Assembly (NCBI GenBank): GCA_021521415.1
Contig: JAIQDT010000027.1
Location: 3,991,001-4,055,000 of the forward strand
From: Bidens hawaiensis
Lineage: Eukaryota; Streptophyta; Magnoliopsida; Asterales; Asteraceae
Length of the DNA: 64,000 nt
Direction of reading: 5' to 3'
The notes beneath the pieces are model-generated. The model did not search any database. It was not told where the DNA came from and saw nothing but the letters and a program-made list of their open reading frames with translations. Position numbers and translations under genes: made by a program. Numbering within the stretch: the stretch's first letter is position 1; each line of letters starts with the position of its first letter. Shown here piece after piece: positions 32,141 through 43,869 of this stretch.

Positions 32141-34677
32141 TGTAACGCCCTGAAATTCGATTGGTAAACTAGGATCGTGAAATCATCGGAAACTATAGAC
32201 TTTGGAATTCTGGACGATAAGTTCGGAACCCATATCATTGGAAAAATCTCCTTTTATCATTTAAAATGTTTATTTTATAAAACGACATTTACGCCTGAAA
32301 AATATTAATTTTTATGCTTTCGAAAAATTAAATGTTCTTATTTAAAAAGATTTCAAATAATTATTCGGAAAATGGTTTTATAAAAGTTTTGCTGAAAAAG
32401 TTTTAGTTTGTTTAAAAACTTATGAACTCGACTAGTCTTGGCCCGTCGGTAGCCTAAACCCGAACCCGAGTCACCCGAGTATTTAAGCGGAAAATCAAGT
32501 ATTCTTACACCATCTCTTTCATTTCCACCAACACTTCCCACCCAAACACTCTCATTCTAGAGAGAGAAACTAGAGAGAGAAAGTCTTCAAACTTCAAATC
32601 CGAGTCCACAAATCTGTTTGTTGTTATTCTTGGTAAGATCTTCTTGAAAATCATCCATTTTCATAACCATTTTCGGCCTCAAATCGAGCAAAAACACCCA
32701 TTTTCGTTTCTAGAGTTTTCGGGTCAAAAACCGTCTTGTTTTGGTGTCAAAATGCAGGCTTTTGTGTTTAAAATCACTAGGAATCGATAGCCCTTTCAAT
32801 CCCGAGCATTTCCATGTCAAAAACTTCGATTTTGGGTCAAAAATATGGAAAATCTGAAAAACCCGTAGGTTTCTCCGTCGCCCAGCTTGAAGGAGTCGAA
32901 TCAGACTCATTCGATCGAACCAGTCGATCGAATCAGTCCAGTCGATCGAATAGGAAAGCAACCGAATGGTCTCCAACTCATTCGACCGAATGAGTTTCGT
33001 ATTCGATCGAACGTGTTCCTATTCGATCGAACAAGTTCCATGTTCGACCGAACGAGTTTTTCCAACTGGTTCGACCAAATGTGTTTCTAGTTCGATCGAG
33101 TGTGCCTCAGATTCGACCGAATGTGTGTCTATTCGATCGAACGTGTTCCTATTCGATCGAATCAAGCCAGAACCAAGCTGTTTTCGTCTTTAAAACCCAG
33201 TTTTTGCTCGAGGCCGCGTAAGCTCGTTTTCTTAGACTTATAGCACGTTGTTAACCTTATATATATGTTCAACTCTAGGCTAAGGAGATCTATTGTAGCA
33301 CCATCCTAACCCGAGATCAAGGTGAGTTCATAGCCCCTATTTAAGCTTTTCAAAACTATGGGGTGGAAACATGGTAACTTTACACGTTTGGATAAAATCA
33401 TTTATGCAAACACTCTTTAAACTATAAACTTTTGGATTTCTACACACGTGCGGAAATCCACAAGCTTTTTAAGAATCTATAAACTTTGGAAATCTATGAA
33501 CATGGGGAAAACCCATCAACTTATGGAGATCTAAGAACATTGGAAATCAATGAGTATGGGAAATTCTATGAACATTGACATCATGGGAATTGGAATCATA
33601 TTCATATCATCATAGTCATTGTGTCAGCATGGAAATCTAGAGATCAAAGCATCATGAGTTGAATTGGACGCGAGAGTCTATTCTACTCTCGGTAGAACTC
33701 GCGACCATGAGTGGCATTCTATTCTCGGTGGCACTCGTAACTCATGGGATTTCATACTAGTCTCGGTGAAATCCATAACTCTTGAGGACCTATACTAGTC
33801 TCGGTAGGGACCAAGGGAACCCAGGATTCTTTGGGGAGTCTATCCTACTCTCGGTAGAACCTAGCTGAGTCCTGGATGACAAGAACGAGGTAGTCTTGGT
33901 TTAAGTCTTGCGTGGGATCAATCAAGTCTTGTGTGATCATTGAGTTTCATCATCATTCATCATCATCATCATTTATTCACCATCATCTTGGATACTAGTA
34001 AACAGTGGGATCTTGGTGTTGGTTTATCTAGTAAACTTAGCATGCTCAAATCTATATGTCCTTATTTATGCTTAACTGCTATGTGCTACATGTACCGTTG
34101 GGAGACCACAAATCTTTGAGTAATCTTATCACAAACGACTCTAATGGGAGAATAATAAGCCCGCTGAGAGTCCAGGAGAACATTTCATGTTTTACTTACT
34201 ACAAAAACCTCTTTGGGAAAACCAAGAGACCTTTTCTTACAAACCATCTTAAAACCGGGTATTATATCCAAACATAGTAGTATAAGTTGTAGGAGTGGTG
34301 GGTTAGCCGCAGGTACACCCTATATATAAACCCCTACAACCTATACTAGTATGTTTGTGTATAAACTCTTTTTCTTTAAACCTATGAATTTACTCATCTA
34401 CTTTATGTAGTTGACAGTTTGTTACATGTTTTCAGGAAATAATGCAGCAAGAAATCCCTAGCAAGTTTAGAGGCCTTAGAGAGATGAAGGCTAGTCTAGG
34501 AGTTGTTTGGAAACTTGATATTTTGTACTAAAACAATTTGTTTCATGTTACCTGGATGGTGAAATATTTGACATTTTGGTTATGTTTATGCATTTAGACT
34601 TTTATACTATTGTGCTCAACAATCACGACTTAGTCGCCGCGCCTCGATTATTCCGCCATCACGATCGGGGTGTGACA
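32141..34677 (+). repeat. T3 3' LTR
   Basis: 2537 bp, same length as the 5' LTR. Visible differences: near 24164 G/A, 23998 G/C, 24105 T/A, 24591 C/A, 25340 G/T, 25952 T/C, 26053 A/C and 26128 C/T (5' LTR position, 5'/3' base). It carries second copies of all LTR features, offset by 8254. Confidence 0.95.
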
Positions 34678-34682
34678 TCAAA
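34678..34682. repeat. Target site duplication of T3, right copy (TCAAA)
   Basis: Same as 23882-23886. Confidence 0.92.
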
Positions 34683-35390
34683 CCAATGAGCGAACTTAAT
34701 CTTTTTCGACGAGCGAAACCAGGGTCATTCTAAAAAAAATTCAAACCCATTAATTATGAAAATTTTAGTTAAAATTATTTTAGTAGTGAATATTTTTTGT
34801 AAAATAAAAAAAACTTTAAAAATTGAAAACAAACATTATATACGGACAATTAAAAAAAAGGTACAAATTAATCATTGAATTTTCCAAGAAACCCAAATCA
34901 ATTAATATTCTTAAATATAATACCTAAGTGAAAATTTAATAAAAAAACAAAAACAACATCTATCGCCTCGAAAACCGATAAATTATGTTTCTATCTACCA
35001 AACGCCCATCGCCTTCGCCAGTTCGCCTCAAGGCTTCAACCATCGCCTTGCCACCCGCACTTCAAATAGACGATAACAACGGCCGTCCGATCGAATCTTT
35101 CTTTGAAGAACCTTCAATCGATCCCAACCTCATGACGAATCTTTTTTTGATTTTGTGTAATTAGATAGGCGACGACTGTATATTTGATGTTTGCATTTGT
35201 AATATTGAAAATGAGTTCTTCTTTTGAGTCGCGTAGGAATCAATTATAATACGTAACATCTTTTTTTTAATTAAATATGAATTTGGGCTCGACACGTTTA
35301 GGCCCAAAAACTTTGATGCCGGAAAAAACCAAACACTAAAAAATACCAAACCCATTGGAAAACTTTTCTGGCCCCTCCACCGGTGGTTCC

Positions 35391-36370
35391 TAATGGTGCT
35401 TGATATGCGGTTCAGAACGCCCATAATGCATCATCATGCTTGTCGGATCAATCTTTCCGAATCTTCCGTACGGTATTCTCTAGAATCCTCTTTATTCTTT
35501 GGTTTGTATTTTGAACATGGTCGTTCATTTGAGGATGGTAAGCGGTGGACACATGGTGAGTAACTATGTGCCAGCTAACAACTTTTCGATGATGGCGTTG
35601 CAAAAATGAGCGCCAGGGTCACTTATGATGGCTCTCGGGGTACCGAAACGATTGAATAGATTTATGAGAAATTTCACGACTAATCAGCCATTATTTGTAG
35701 GTAGAGCTTGAGCTTCCACCCACTTTGAAACATTGTCAATCACCACGAGAATGTACCAATTCCCACTAGAGACGGGGAACGGTCCAGTAAATCAATGCCC
35801 CAAATATCGAATATTTCAAAGAATTGGATTTTTAGAGGAAATATTTCACGTACGTTTCCAAGCATCACATCTCCTAAAAAACACCGGAACATCCTTAAAA
35901 ACTGATGGCCAGTAGAACCCACAACCAAAAACTTAATGCGTAGTGGCATGAGGACTATGGTGACCTCCCGTAAACTGGATTCTCCAACTCTATCATACCA
36001 TACAGAAAAACATTTTTGTACCACATAATGCACCGTCAAATTCGATTTCACCTTTCTCACAAACTAAATCAACCGGGAATTATACAAAAATACCTTATCT
36101 CCCTCGTTAAACTCTTTTAGTCCCTTCAACTTCCTATCATGAAATATCTTTGTTTTCTCTTAGATGTTTAATGATTGAGCATATGCCACATCCCGAAGCT
36201 CCTCCAACTCATAGATTTGAAAGTATCTTTTCCTAGCCTCTTTGTAAGATCTAGGTTTACGGTTTTTAGGGCCTAAAGAGCATGATGTTCTAATTCCACA
36301 GAGAGATGACAAGTTATGGTGTATACGATCATGAAGGGCGTGATTACTATTGTTGCTTTATATGCAGTTC
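35391..36370 (-). pseudogene. Integrase array end of unit B and unit C (Athila-type)
   Basis: From high to low: C-terminal part (YFQIYELEELRDVAYAQS near 36220, then a decayed DKVF region near 36090), the same abnormal junction near 35990, zinc-finger end near 35860, core ([18 protein letters not shown] and VGIGTFSW near 35830-35740, SDPGAHFCN near 35600), HVSTAYHPQMNDHVQNTNQR at about 35560-35490, LENTV near 35470 and DDALWAF near 35430. Decayed by stops and indels. Confidence 0.75.
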
Positions 36371-36522
36371 GAATACCCACAATGCATCATTAAGCTTATC
36401 GGACCAATCTTTCCGACTCTTCCCTACGGTATTTTCTAAATCCACTTTACTCTTTGGTTTGTATTTTCAACTTGATCGTTCATTTCAGGATGGTACGCGG
36501 AGGACACATAGTGAGTGACTAT
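36371..36522 (-). pseudogene. Integrase array unit D (partial)
   Basis: On the minus strand: VENTNQ-like, TVGKSRKDWSDKLNDALWVF (36440-36375). Matches the start of unit C 953 bp away and is cut at 36522 by the LTR of C2. Confidence 0.72.
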
Positions 36523-37000
36523 TGTGAAACCGGTATACGATTGATTGTGGTATCAATAATCTTACGGATCTAGTCATTAGATATGATTAGCGATTAGTAT
36601 TACATTACTAGAGCACTTGTGTTAAAAGTTCAGTTGGTCAGCATAACAGGGCCAAAGGAGTAATAATTAGAATTGTTAATTTACTCAATACTTACAGGTA
36701 TAGGTAGACAATGAACTCGTTGTTTATACAATCTATAACGAATGAGTTTCATACCTTATCATATGTTAAACTCAATACTTTAAACTAACGAATAAGAACA
36801 TTCGTAGTCCTCATTCGTTAACAAGCCTAACGAATGGACACGAATAAACACGTGTGAACACATTCGTTATTATCTACTCTAATGAATGTGCCTTACAATA
36901 ACAAAGGTGTATTAATACAATTACAAAAATACCCTTATACTTTCCATAAAGACCAAATACATTTAACACAGACCGGATGCACAAAACGTGTACAAAAACA
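36523..37000 (-). repeat. C2 3' LTR
   Basis: About 478 bp, TGTGAAACCGG to GTACAAAAACA (TG...CA), followed by CTCCCCCTCG, the complement of a purine tract. Contains CATTCGTTA/TAACGAATG inverted arms (36812-36820 and 36828-36836) and further AACGAATG copies. No second LTR is in the window to confirm the edges. Confidence 0.6.
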
Positions 37001-37010
37001 CTCCCCCTCG
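37001..37010 (-). promoter_or_regulatory. C2 polypurine tract
   Basis: CGAGGGGGAG in element sense, next to the LTR; same type as the AAGGGGGAGTC of C1. Confidence 0.6.
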
Positions 37011-37267
37011 TCACGTGCTTTTTGTTTCCATCGCTTGAATCTCTTGTTCTTCCAATCCGCACAACTACGAATCCCGAATGCACGACTAACACGAACCATG
37101 CGTTGAAATTGTCTAGAAGCTTCGTTATCTTTACCATCTGCCCAGCGAATCCAATTCTTTTATAGGAATTCGTTGTCAGATTCCGATAAGTTAACCAACC
37201 ACATAGGGTTGATAATTCTAACGAACTCAGTCGTCAACCCCGATCCCATCACAATGACGTTCGATTA

Positions 37268-38801
37268 TCATAGTTCCACTATTTGAATTTCTTGTAAAGA
37301 CTTTGGGGAAAAGTCTTCATAGGAACTTTCTTTCAAAGTGCATGGTGGTTTTACCATAAGCACCAGCTTCCTCCAGCCCGTTCTCAGATCGATCTCGTCG
37401 ATGTACTTGCGTGTCGGAACTTGCAGCTTGAAGTAATTAAACCCATACTTTAACTTATGTAGTAAATGCTTATAGAACCAATCCTTCATCTGGTTTCCAC
37501 AACGATTAACGAATGTTATATTGGCCAATGTATGCACATCCCACCTCGGTAGTGTAAAAACATCGGCAATACGTTGGAAGAATTGTATGTTATGTTCCCA
37601 TTTGACTTTACACACCTTTAACTCCGAATCGTATAACCACGAGATTATATCTCCCTTCACCGTCTTCGAGGTGACGAACTACTTTATTTGATAAGTTGTA
37701 ACACGAACACTCAGCTACTTATGATCTTCCTGCTCCGCATACCTTAACACACTAATAAGTTTATTCATCCTCGACCTATTGTGTGTAAACATACCCGCAA
37801 ATACATTGTCATCCGAAGTTCTCGTATTCGTCTCACTTACTTTATATTTGTTCTTCTCTTTCTTCTTTTCTCAGTACAAACGCTCTTTGGCTGCTTCATA
37901 ATGTCTGTAGTAAATATGCAATTCCTTCATCTGTATTCGCACATGTGTACAAATTAGGATATTCCTCAGCCGTCATGTCTTCAACCTCCACATCATCAAA
38001 ATTAAATGACGTATTCCTAGTTGGAATACGCATATCAAAGCTCACTTCATCATAATCCGCGACCTCCACATCGTCCTCTTTCTCTAACTCATCCGCGTGT
38101 TTCCCGTTCAAACCCAAAATCAAGAAGATTTGTTCTTATGTTATCGAATGGTAAATGATGTCACGTTCTACTTTCTTGTCCGCGTTCACCATACTCATCA
38201 AAATACCCTTATTATGATCCATAAATAGGATCATGTTTTTCTTCACTGATTCGGTCGCTTACACATTATTAGTATCACAATATACTACTAATTACTTTCC
38301 AGAATCTTCTTTAACATCAACACCAAATCCAGATGCTCCAGCACTTGGTTGCTAATCACCACTAGCACTAGCCTCGGGGACGTTGTCATCGTCGTTATCC
38401 TACAGTTTCTCCAACATGTCGTCTTTACATGTAAGATGACGTATAACTTCATCTTGTTTCTTGATTTTCTCCCTTGAGCAATAACTAGTGCTCTCAACTC
38501 CCGGTTTTTGCGTTGCACATAAGATAGATCGCTCACCATCTTTTGTTGATCGGCACAAATCTACTCTTGAAATAAACGATCATCCGTTATTTGACTCTCT
38601 TGCAAGTGTATAAAGTTCAAAAACTGCATTATTTTTTGCTGGATCGGAATGTTGAAGAACATAGGATTGACAAGCTGCATCGAACCTTCCGAAAAATTGA
38701 ATGACATGAAAGCAAAGTCTGGTCGTTGAATAGGACTTGTATTAGCAACAATTTTCTGAAGAGACGATACTGGAGATAACATAGCTCTTGGAATCGATGC
38801 G
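37268..38801 (-). pseudogene. C2 post-pol ORF, C-terminal part (broken)
   Basis: Minus-strand pieces in order: MLSPVSSLQKIV (38782) with a coiled-coil-like stretch (MVSDLSYVQRKNRELRALVIA), an acidic segment (DELEKEDDVEVADYDEVSFD, VEVEDMTAEEY near 38000) and a C-terminal domain (GDIISWLYDSELKVCKVKWE, IQFFQRIADVFTLPRWDVHTL, FVNRCGNQ; 37660-37268). The last aligns with KKGIICWLYDEQLRLFVIKR...LINRSDDN of the C1 ORF. The same layout in both elements supports a real, now dead, gene. Function unknown. Confidence 0.6.
38797..38801. repeat. Target site flank of T4, left (ATGCG)
   Basis: Right flank 61136-61140 is ACGCG; one C/T difference, as expected from CpG decay. Confidence 0.7.
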
Positions 38802-41380
38802 TGTCACACCCCGACCAAAGGTGGCGAACATGCCGAGGTGCAACGTGATTGGACAAATACACAAGACACTATTTATAGTGACAATATTTAATCAACTCAT
38901 TTTATTTCATAAATCAATAAACAACACATCTCGTTCATACAAACAAATTGAATACAAGTAAACAATTATATTTTTCATTTTACTAATAATTTAATAGTCT
39001 TGTTAACGTTTTCGTCAAGTCCTCAAGTCAACAAAAGTCACACTTGTAACATTGCATAAAATAAAGTTTGTCAACACAAAGGTTGGTGAGCAATTTCATG
39101 GTTTTTGAACAATATGTATACAATAAGAAATGCCACAATCTTGCATACAAAAAAATAAATAAAAGTAACAAGTTGGATAATAATGAGAACGCTAACACAT
39201 TTACGACACCTGCCATAAGAGAATACCAGATGGTTCAGGATTTTTATATGAGGTCATTAATAAGAATACATTAACGACACCATCTATAAGAGAATACCAA
39301 ATAGATTCGGATTTCATGAGGTCGTTAATAAGAATACATTAATGGCACCGTGCTATAAGAGAATACCAGATAGTTCACGGATTTATGAATCAACCAACTA
39401 AAAGCGGTAAACACATAAGCATGTAAGCATAGAACACCAAATCGGGCATTTATTTAAGTGAAATATACAATAAAGTTTGTGGTTTACGACTCAAGTATGA
39501 AACATTTAGACTGAAATAAGTATGCAATATCACCCCCAAAACAAAAGATGGAAAACGGGGAAATGAAAGTGCTCACGTTCAAGTATAAAACTTGATCAGC
39601 AAAAGATGAATAACCGGGTGGATGGATTTTAACGAGTAAGGCATAAATAAAAATAAAATCCTTGAATTAGAAACATTGTTTTGGAAATTCTTTAAAATAC
39701 AATACAAGATGTGTAAATAATTAAAGTAAGGATTTAAAATGTAACTATTAAAGAATTTATAATAATAACCTTTAAAAATGTATGTTTGCTCGAAACCGGG
39801 TTAAAGTATCTAACCTTATTATTTAGTTAACCTATGTTAAGTAATAAGTTGGGTAATGCAAGTTACTTTGGGACAAAGATACTATAACGGGTTTCAACGA
39901 GTGTTTCGGGTTGTTGGTTTGGGTCTTGATAATTGATCAAACCCAAAGTCAACTTTCCAAAATAATAAATGTTATGAGATAACTCAATAAAACTTAATAA
40001 GACTTAACTACGTATGTAGTTCTATTGTTTTAGACCTAACAACGTACGTTCAGCGAGTGTTCGGTTTTGTCGATCCAAACTTTGTTATGTGATCAAGTTG
40101 GATACAACATATCCACGTACTTAAGAGAATTATTAAAATCAGTTTGTAAACTATTTTTAAAGAAATATACAAGTCTTGGTATCTAAAACACACTTGTGTG
40201 TCTTAAGCGAGTAAGAATCGGTTTAGTTCGATTTGGTTCGGTTTCCATCTCCCAAGTAGTTCATTGATGGTCTCCACATGCCCAAATATCCAAGAACTTT
40301 TATAATAACTTAAGTTTTACAACCAAAAGTTAACAATAAAGTCTTTAAACAAAAGTTCGGTTTTGGTTCGGTTTCTATCTCATAATAAGTTCATAGATGG
40401 ATTCCACATACCCATATATCATAGATATTGTATAATAATATACAAATGAAAAAACTTAAGTTCTACAATTAAAAAGTCAACTACATGTTTTTTTAACAAA
40501 TGTTTGGTTTGGTTTGGTTTCCATCTCATAAGGAGTTCATAGAGGGTCTCTACATACCCAAGACTTGTACATGTGACTAACAAACTAAAATGAGAAGAAG
40601 TTAAGCATAAATAATATGTGTAAAAAAGTTATGCGAGTGTATATATATCAAGAACACGAAGTCCTCTATGAAGCCTTGCCTTACGAGGTCCAAAACTTAA
40701 CCAACTGGAGTCGGAGAAGTAACTACCAAACGTAACAAGGGGTGTGTATTATATATATGTTGTACCACCATATTCAAGTATTAATAAAAGTATATAAGCT
40801 AATTAGAATGACAGATTAAACTCGGTTTGACCTTTGGAAGTCAAACCCTCAAGAACACATAAATGAATAACCTTGGATCTATGGAGAATTTAGAGAGAAT
40901 TTGGAGATGTAGCAAGAGTAAAATTAAGAAGATGGGTGTGTATATATAGGGTAAGGGTCAAAGCTTCTTTACAAGGTTCTCTTTTATGATTGTATGAAAA
41001 TATATTGGTTAAACAAACAAGCAAAGCACAAAACAACAAGAAAAACACGAAATAATGTGCAGAGGGGTCTAGGCTCCGCGCGACGGCCTTCTTTTCTTTA
41101 GCCGCGTGGAGCGGCTTGCCCTGGGGGGGGAGCTGGTCCAGCTTGTCTAGTGTGGTTCGTTTCGCCTTCGGAAGTTCGTTTTTATGTATTTTGATCGTTT
41201 TAAAGCCGTTTTCGAATCCGTAAAAGGGGTTTTTCAAATTGAACAAACGGGAATGATTTGGTAATATAAAATCCAATATTTTATATATTTGAAATGTTCG
41301 AAATATAAATCGAGTCAGTTTACGTGATAAACGACTACCCATACGAATACAAATACAGCCCGAAATTGACGAATGTCACA
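38802..41380 (-). repeat. T4 3' LTR
   Basis: 2579 bp. Contains three tandem units of about 65 bp (39196-39388; CATTAACG-CACC-TATAAGAGAATACCA), three spaced units with GGTTCGGTTTCCATCTC...GTTCATAGATGG (near 40237, 40367, 40517) and a TATA-like CCCTATATATACACACC (minus, 40938-40954). Differs from the partner LTR by roughly 5-7 percent by eye plus indels. Confidence 0.88.
39196..39388 (-). repeat. Three 65-bp tandem units in T4 LTR
   Basis: ATTAACGGCACC, TATAAGAGAATACCA, GGATTT and GAGGTCGTTAATAAGAATAC blocks recur three times; the partner LTR repeats them at 58959-59148. Confidence 0.8.
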
Positions 41381-42969
41381 TTATCCCAAACTTTTTGGAA
41401 ATTTCGTCCCAAAATTAAAAATAAACTCAAAGAAAAGTAATTACTAGCGAGTTTCGATTTTCGAAAGACAATTGCATGAAAATTTTGAAACAAAAATATA
41501 ACGTCAAATCCTTGCATGATTCGAAAAACGCCATAAATGAGAATCATTATAAAGGCCCTTATATATAGGATGTACCGGCGGCGTATCCGCCATGCCCTTA
41601 TCATAATTTGCATTTCTACTGACTTTCCTCTACCATCCTCGAGTCTGAGTTATCGCACACAACCACACTTACTATGGCTTCCATACGGGGATTCCGATAA
41701 TTAAGTGTGCACCCCTAATTATTTCGATCGTCGTGTGGTTAACATGGTTCGTTCCATTGTTTGGTTTAAGAGACATATTTAATTTGAAATCTTAAACGTT
41801 AGAAACATACATAAGGTTTGTTAAATTTTATAAACATTGATAAAACAATATCAACGGTTGGAAATTTTGGGGTTGACTTTTTAAATAAAAAGAAAAATGG
41901 AATACATAATTGAAACAATTTAGGGAAACAATCTGGTTTAAAACAATAAAAAGAAAAATGGAATACATAATTGAAACAATCTAAAAATATAAACCTAGGT
42001 GTAAATATCAATTTGGTTTAAATAAGTAAAGACGATCGAATAATATTAAATTTAGGGAAAACAATTACGAAACGAGATTTGAAGTCAAATGTCGTCAATT
42101 GTGAAAGAATAAATAAGTCATTAAAATCCAAGGTTGAAATTCTAGACTAAATTAGAATAAAATCCGATAAGTGAACTTTTAATTATGAGAACTCCGATAA
42201 AAGGAAGTGTGAAATCCTATAAATGAAAATGAAAATCCAAAGAGTGAAAATGAAAAAAATCTGATAGGTGTAAATGAGAAGCCCAATAAGTGAGTACATG
42301 AGGTCGGGGTAAACGACGTTACAATTGATAATAGCGTACGATGAGTTTCATACGTGAACAAACTTGAGGTTATAAGTAATTGAGAATACGATTGCGTAGA
42401 ATGTAATTACATGAGAATGATGTGAGTTTTCTTGGGGTGACGCATGCGTGTATAAACATAAATAAATTACATTTGATTAACAACCAAAACAATCGATGAA
42501 GTATGATAAAACGTGAATTCGGCCACTATTGTGAAACCATTTATATAATCGTCCTTATAATAACGGTTTCTAATAGCGCCAAAACTTCCGGACAAAAACA
42601 CATAGGCCGTTTAATAGATTAAATGAAATGAGGAAGAATAATGCATAGAATCGTGTTTACATAGGTGCTCAAATATGAATAACATAGTCATGAAAATGTC
42701 GTTTAAAAGATAAATGAAAGTATTAAACAAATTGTTATCGAATAGCTTGAATTTGGTCTTGAATAATCAAGACACAAAATGAAATCTCATGTGTATAAAG
42801 TTACCATCGAAACATCTCATCAATGGAACAGAAAATCACAATAACAGTGAGACTCGAATAAATGACGAAATATGTAAGTCGTGTACCATATAATCTTTTG
42901 AAAATAATAGAATGAAATTGAAAGTCAAGTCTCAAGTAAAGTCGTTCAATCTTTTCCAAGAAAATGCAT
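41381..42969 (-). other. T4 internal region, 3' side (noncoding)
   Basis: Opens with a GAAATTTCGTCCC motif like the hairpin region before the 3' LTR of T2 and T3. Otherwise AT-rich with a direct duplication of a 40-bp block (41885-41925 and 41946-41985, AAAAGAAAAATGGAATACAT). No coding similarity. Ends at the TGCAT flank of C1 (42965-42969). Confidence 0.6.
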
Positions 42970-43379
42970 TGTAGGTTCCCAGCCTGATCTACACAGGAGT
43001 ATCTTGTAACACGAGGGTGCGGAATCCCCACGTATTACGATACGAGCGTAAGATATATTAAACATTGAGACGATACGCAAACACACGTTACAATACGAAT
43101 AAACACGTTGTATTGCAACACTTTAACACGTGATATCACAAATCACAAAAACACGTTCTGGAAAACTTAAACAAAAAAAGCCGAAGATGAGGTTATATAA
43201 TCCTCGACAACTTCGCCTAACATTTTAGGCGAAGTTGTCACAACTTCACTTGTCCACAAGTTCGCTTACATCAGGAGAACTTATGTGACACCATATCTAA
43301 AATCAAAACAAACAATCTAACACGATTACAGACACATACAAAAAACTAGATACTGAACTACTGACACTATGCACCAACA
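42970..43379 (-). repeat. C1 3' LTR
   Basis: 410 bp, TGTAGGTTCCC to GCACCAACA. Contains a perfect 15-bp-arm palindrome (43206-43220 and 43225-43239; GACAACTTCGCCTAA, loop CATT), with a TATA-like TTATATAA just beside it (43194-43201). Confidence 0.93.
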
Positions 43380-43390
43380 GACTCCCCCTT
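43380..43390 (-). promoter_or_regulatory. C1 polypurine tract
   Basis: AAGGGGGAGTC in element sense next to the 3' LTR, a typical Sirevirus form. Confidence 0.88.
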
Positions 43391-43458
43391 GGCAGTAGCT
43401 TCATATCTCTATCTTCATTCTCGTGTCTCGTAATCTCAAAAACTCGTGTCACCCGTCT

Positions 43459-43869
43459 TCAAGCATGAACACCCTCTCTTACACAAACAGAGACCACCCT
43501 CTGGTACTTCTTGGCTTCATCTTTCCATGCAGGAATATAAAATATCTTATTATCGTTTAGTATCTGCAAGTCAGCTTGAGACAAATTTACCAAGTGCATG
43601 GGATCATACACTCTCAGAATTTGTTGTTCATCTTCATCTTCCATAACCGCTTCAGCTGTTTGGCTATCAACATACCACCACTTTAGATTCTTTAAAACAT
43701 CCTTGGGCATTGTCTTCATCGACACTTCTTTCAAACACCGAATCGGCTTATATTTCATTACCATCCAAGGTTTGCCATCAGCTCTCATTCCTCTTTCTTT
43801 ATCTTCAACTAGCTTCCCTTTCTGCGGCTTTAACAACTCAAACTTTTTTCTTTGATACTTTCTTTCCAC
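43459..43869 (-). pseudogene. C1 post-pol ORF, C-terminal tail in another frame
   Basis: 136 residues (GKLVEDKERGMRADGKPWMV, LKNLKWWYVDSQTAEAVMED, VYDPMHLVNLSQADLQILND) that continue the 841-residue ORF after a frameshift near 43860. It is followed by the purine tract. It has no known domain; its position and homology to the C2 tail tie it to the same protein. Confidence 0.65.

Larger units (their letters stand above)
23887..34677 (+). mobile_element. T3: young full-length Tekay-like chromovirus
   Basis: 10,791 bp on the plus strand. Two LTRs of 2537 bp each (about eight substitutions between them by eye), TCAAA duplications, Met-tRNA PBS, gag-PR, pol with RT-RNaseH-IN-chromodomain, a 1-kb 3' UTR and a purine tract. 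It lies inside the hAT-like element. Two visible lesions break the coding region: a 1-base frameshift near 27990 and a stop at 29501. It has no ORF0, unlike T1 and T2. Confidence 0.96.
23805..35382. mobile_element. hAT-like non-autonomous element split by T3
   Basis: Starts CAGTGGCGGAGCCA (23805-23818) and ends TGGCCCCTCCACCG (35369-35382), inverted ends matching at 11 of 14 positions, with 8-bp near-identical flanks, a hAT hallmark. Without T3 it is about 780 bp (23805-23886 plus 34683-35382). The interior is AT-rich with no transposase. The superfamily call rests on TIR form and flank length only. Confidence 0.55.
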
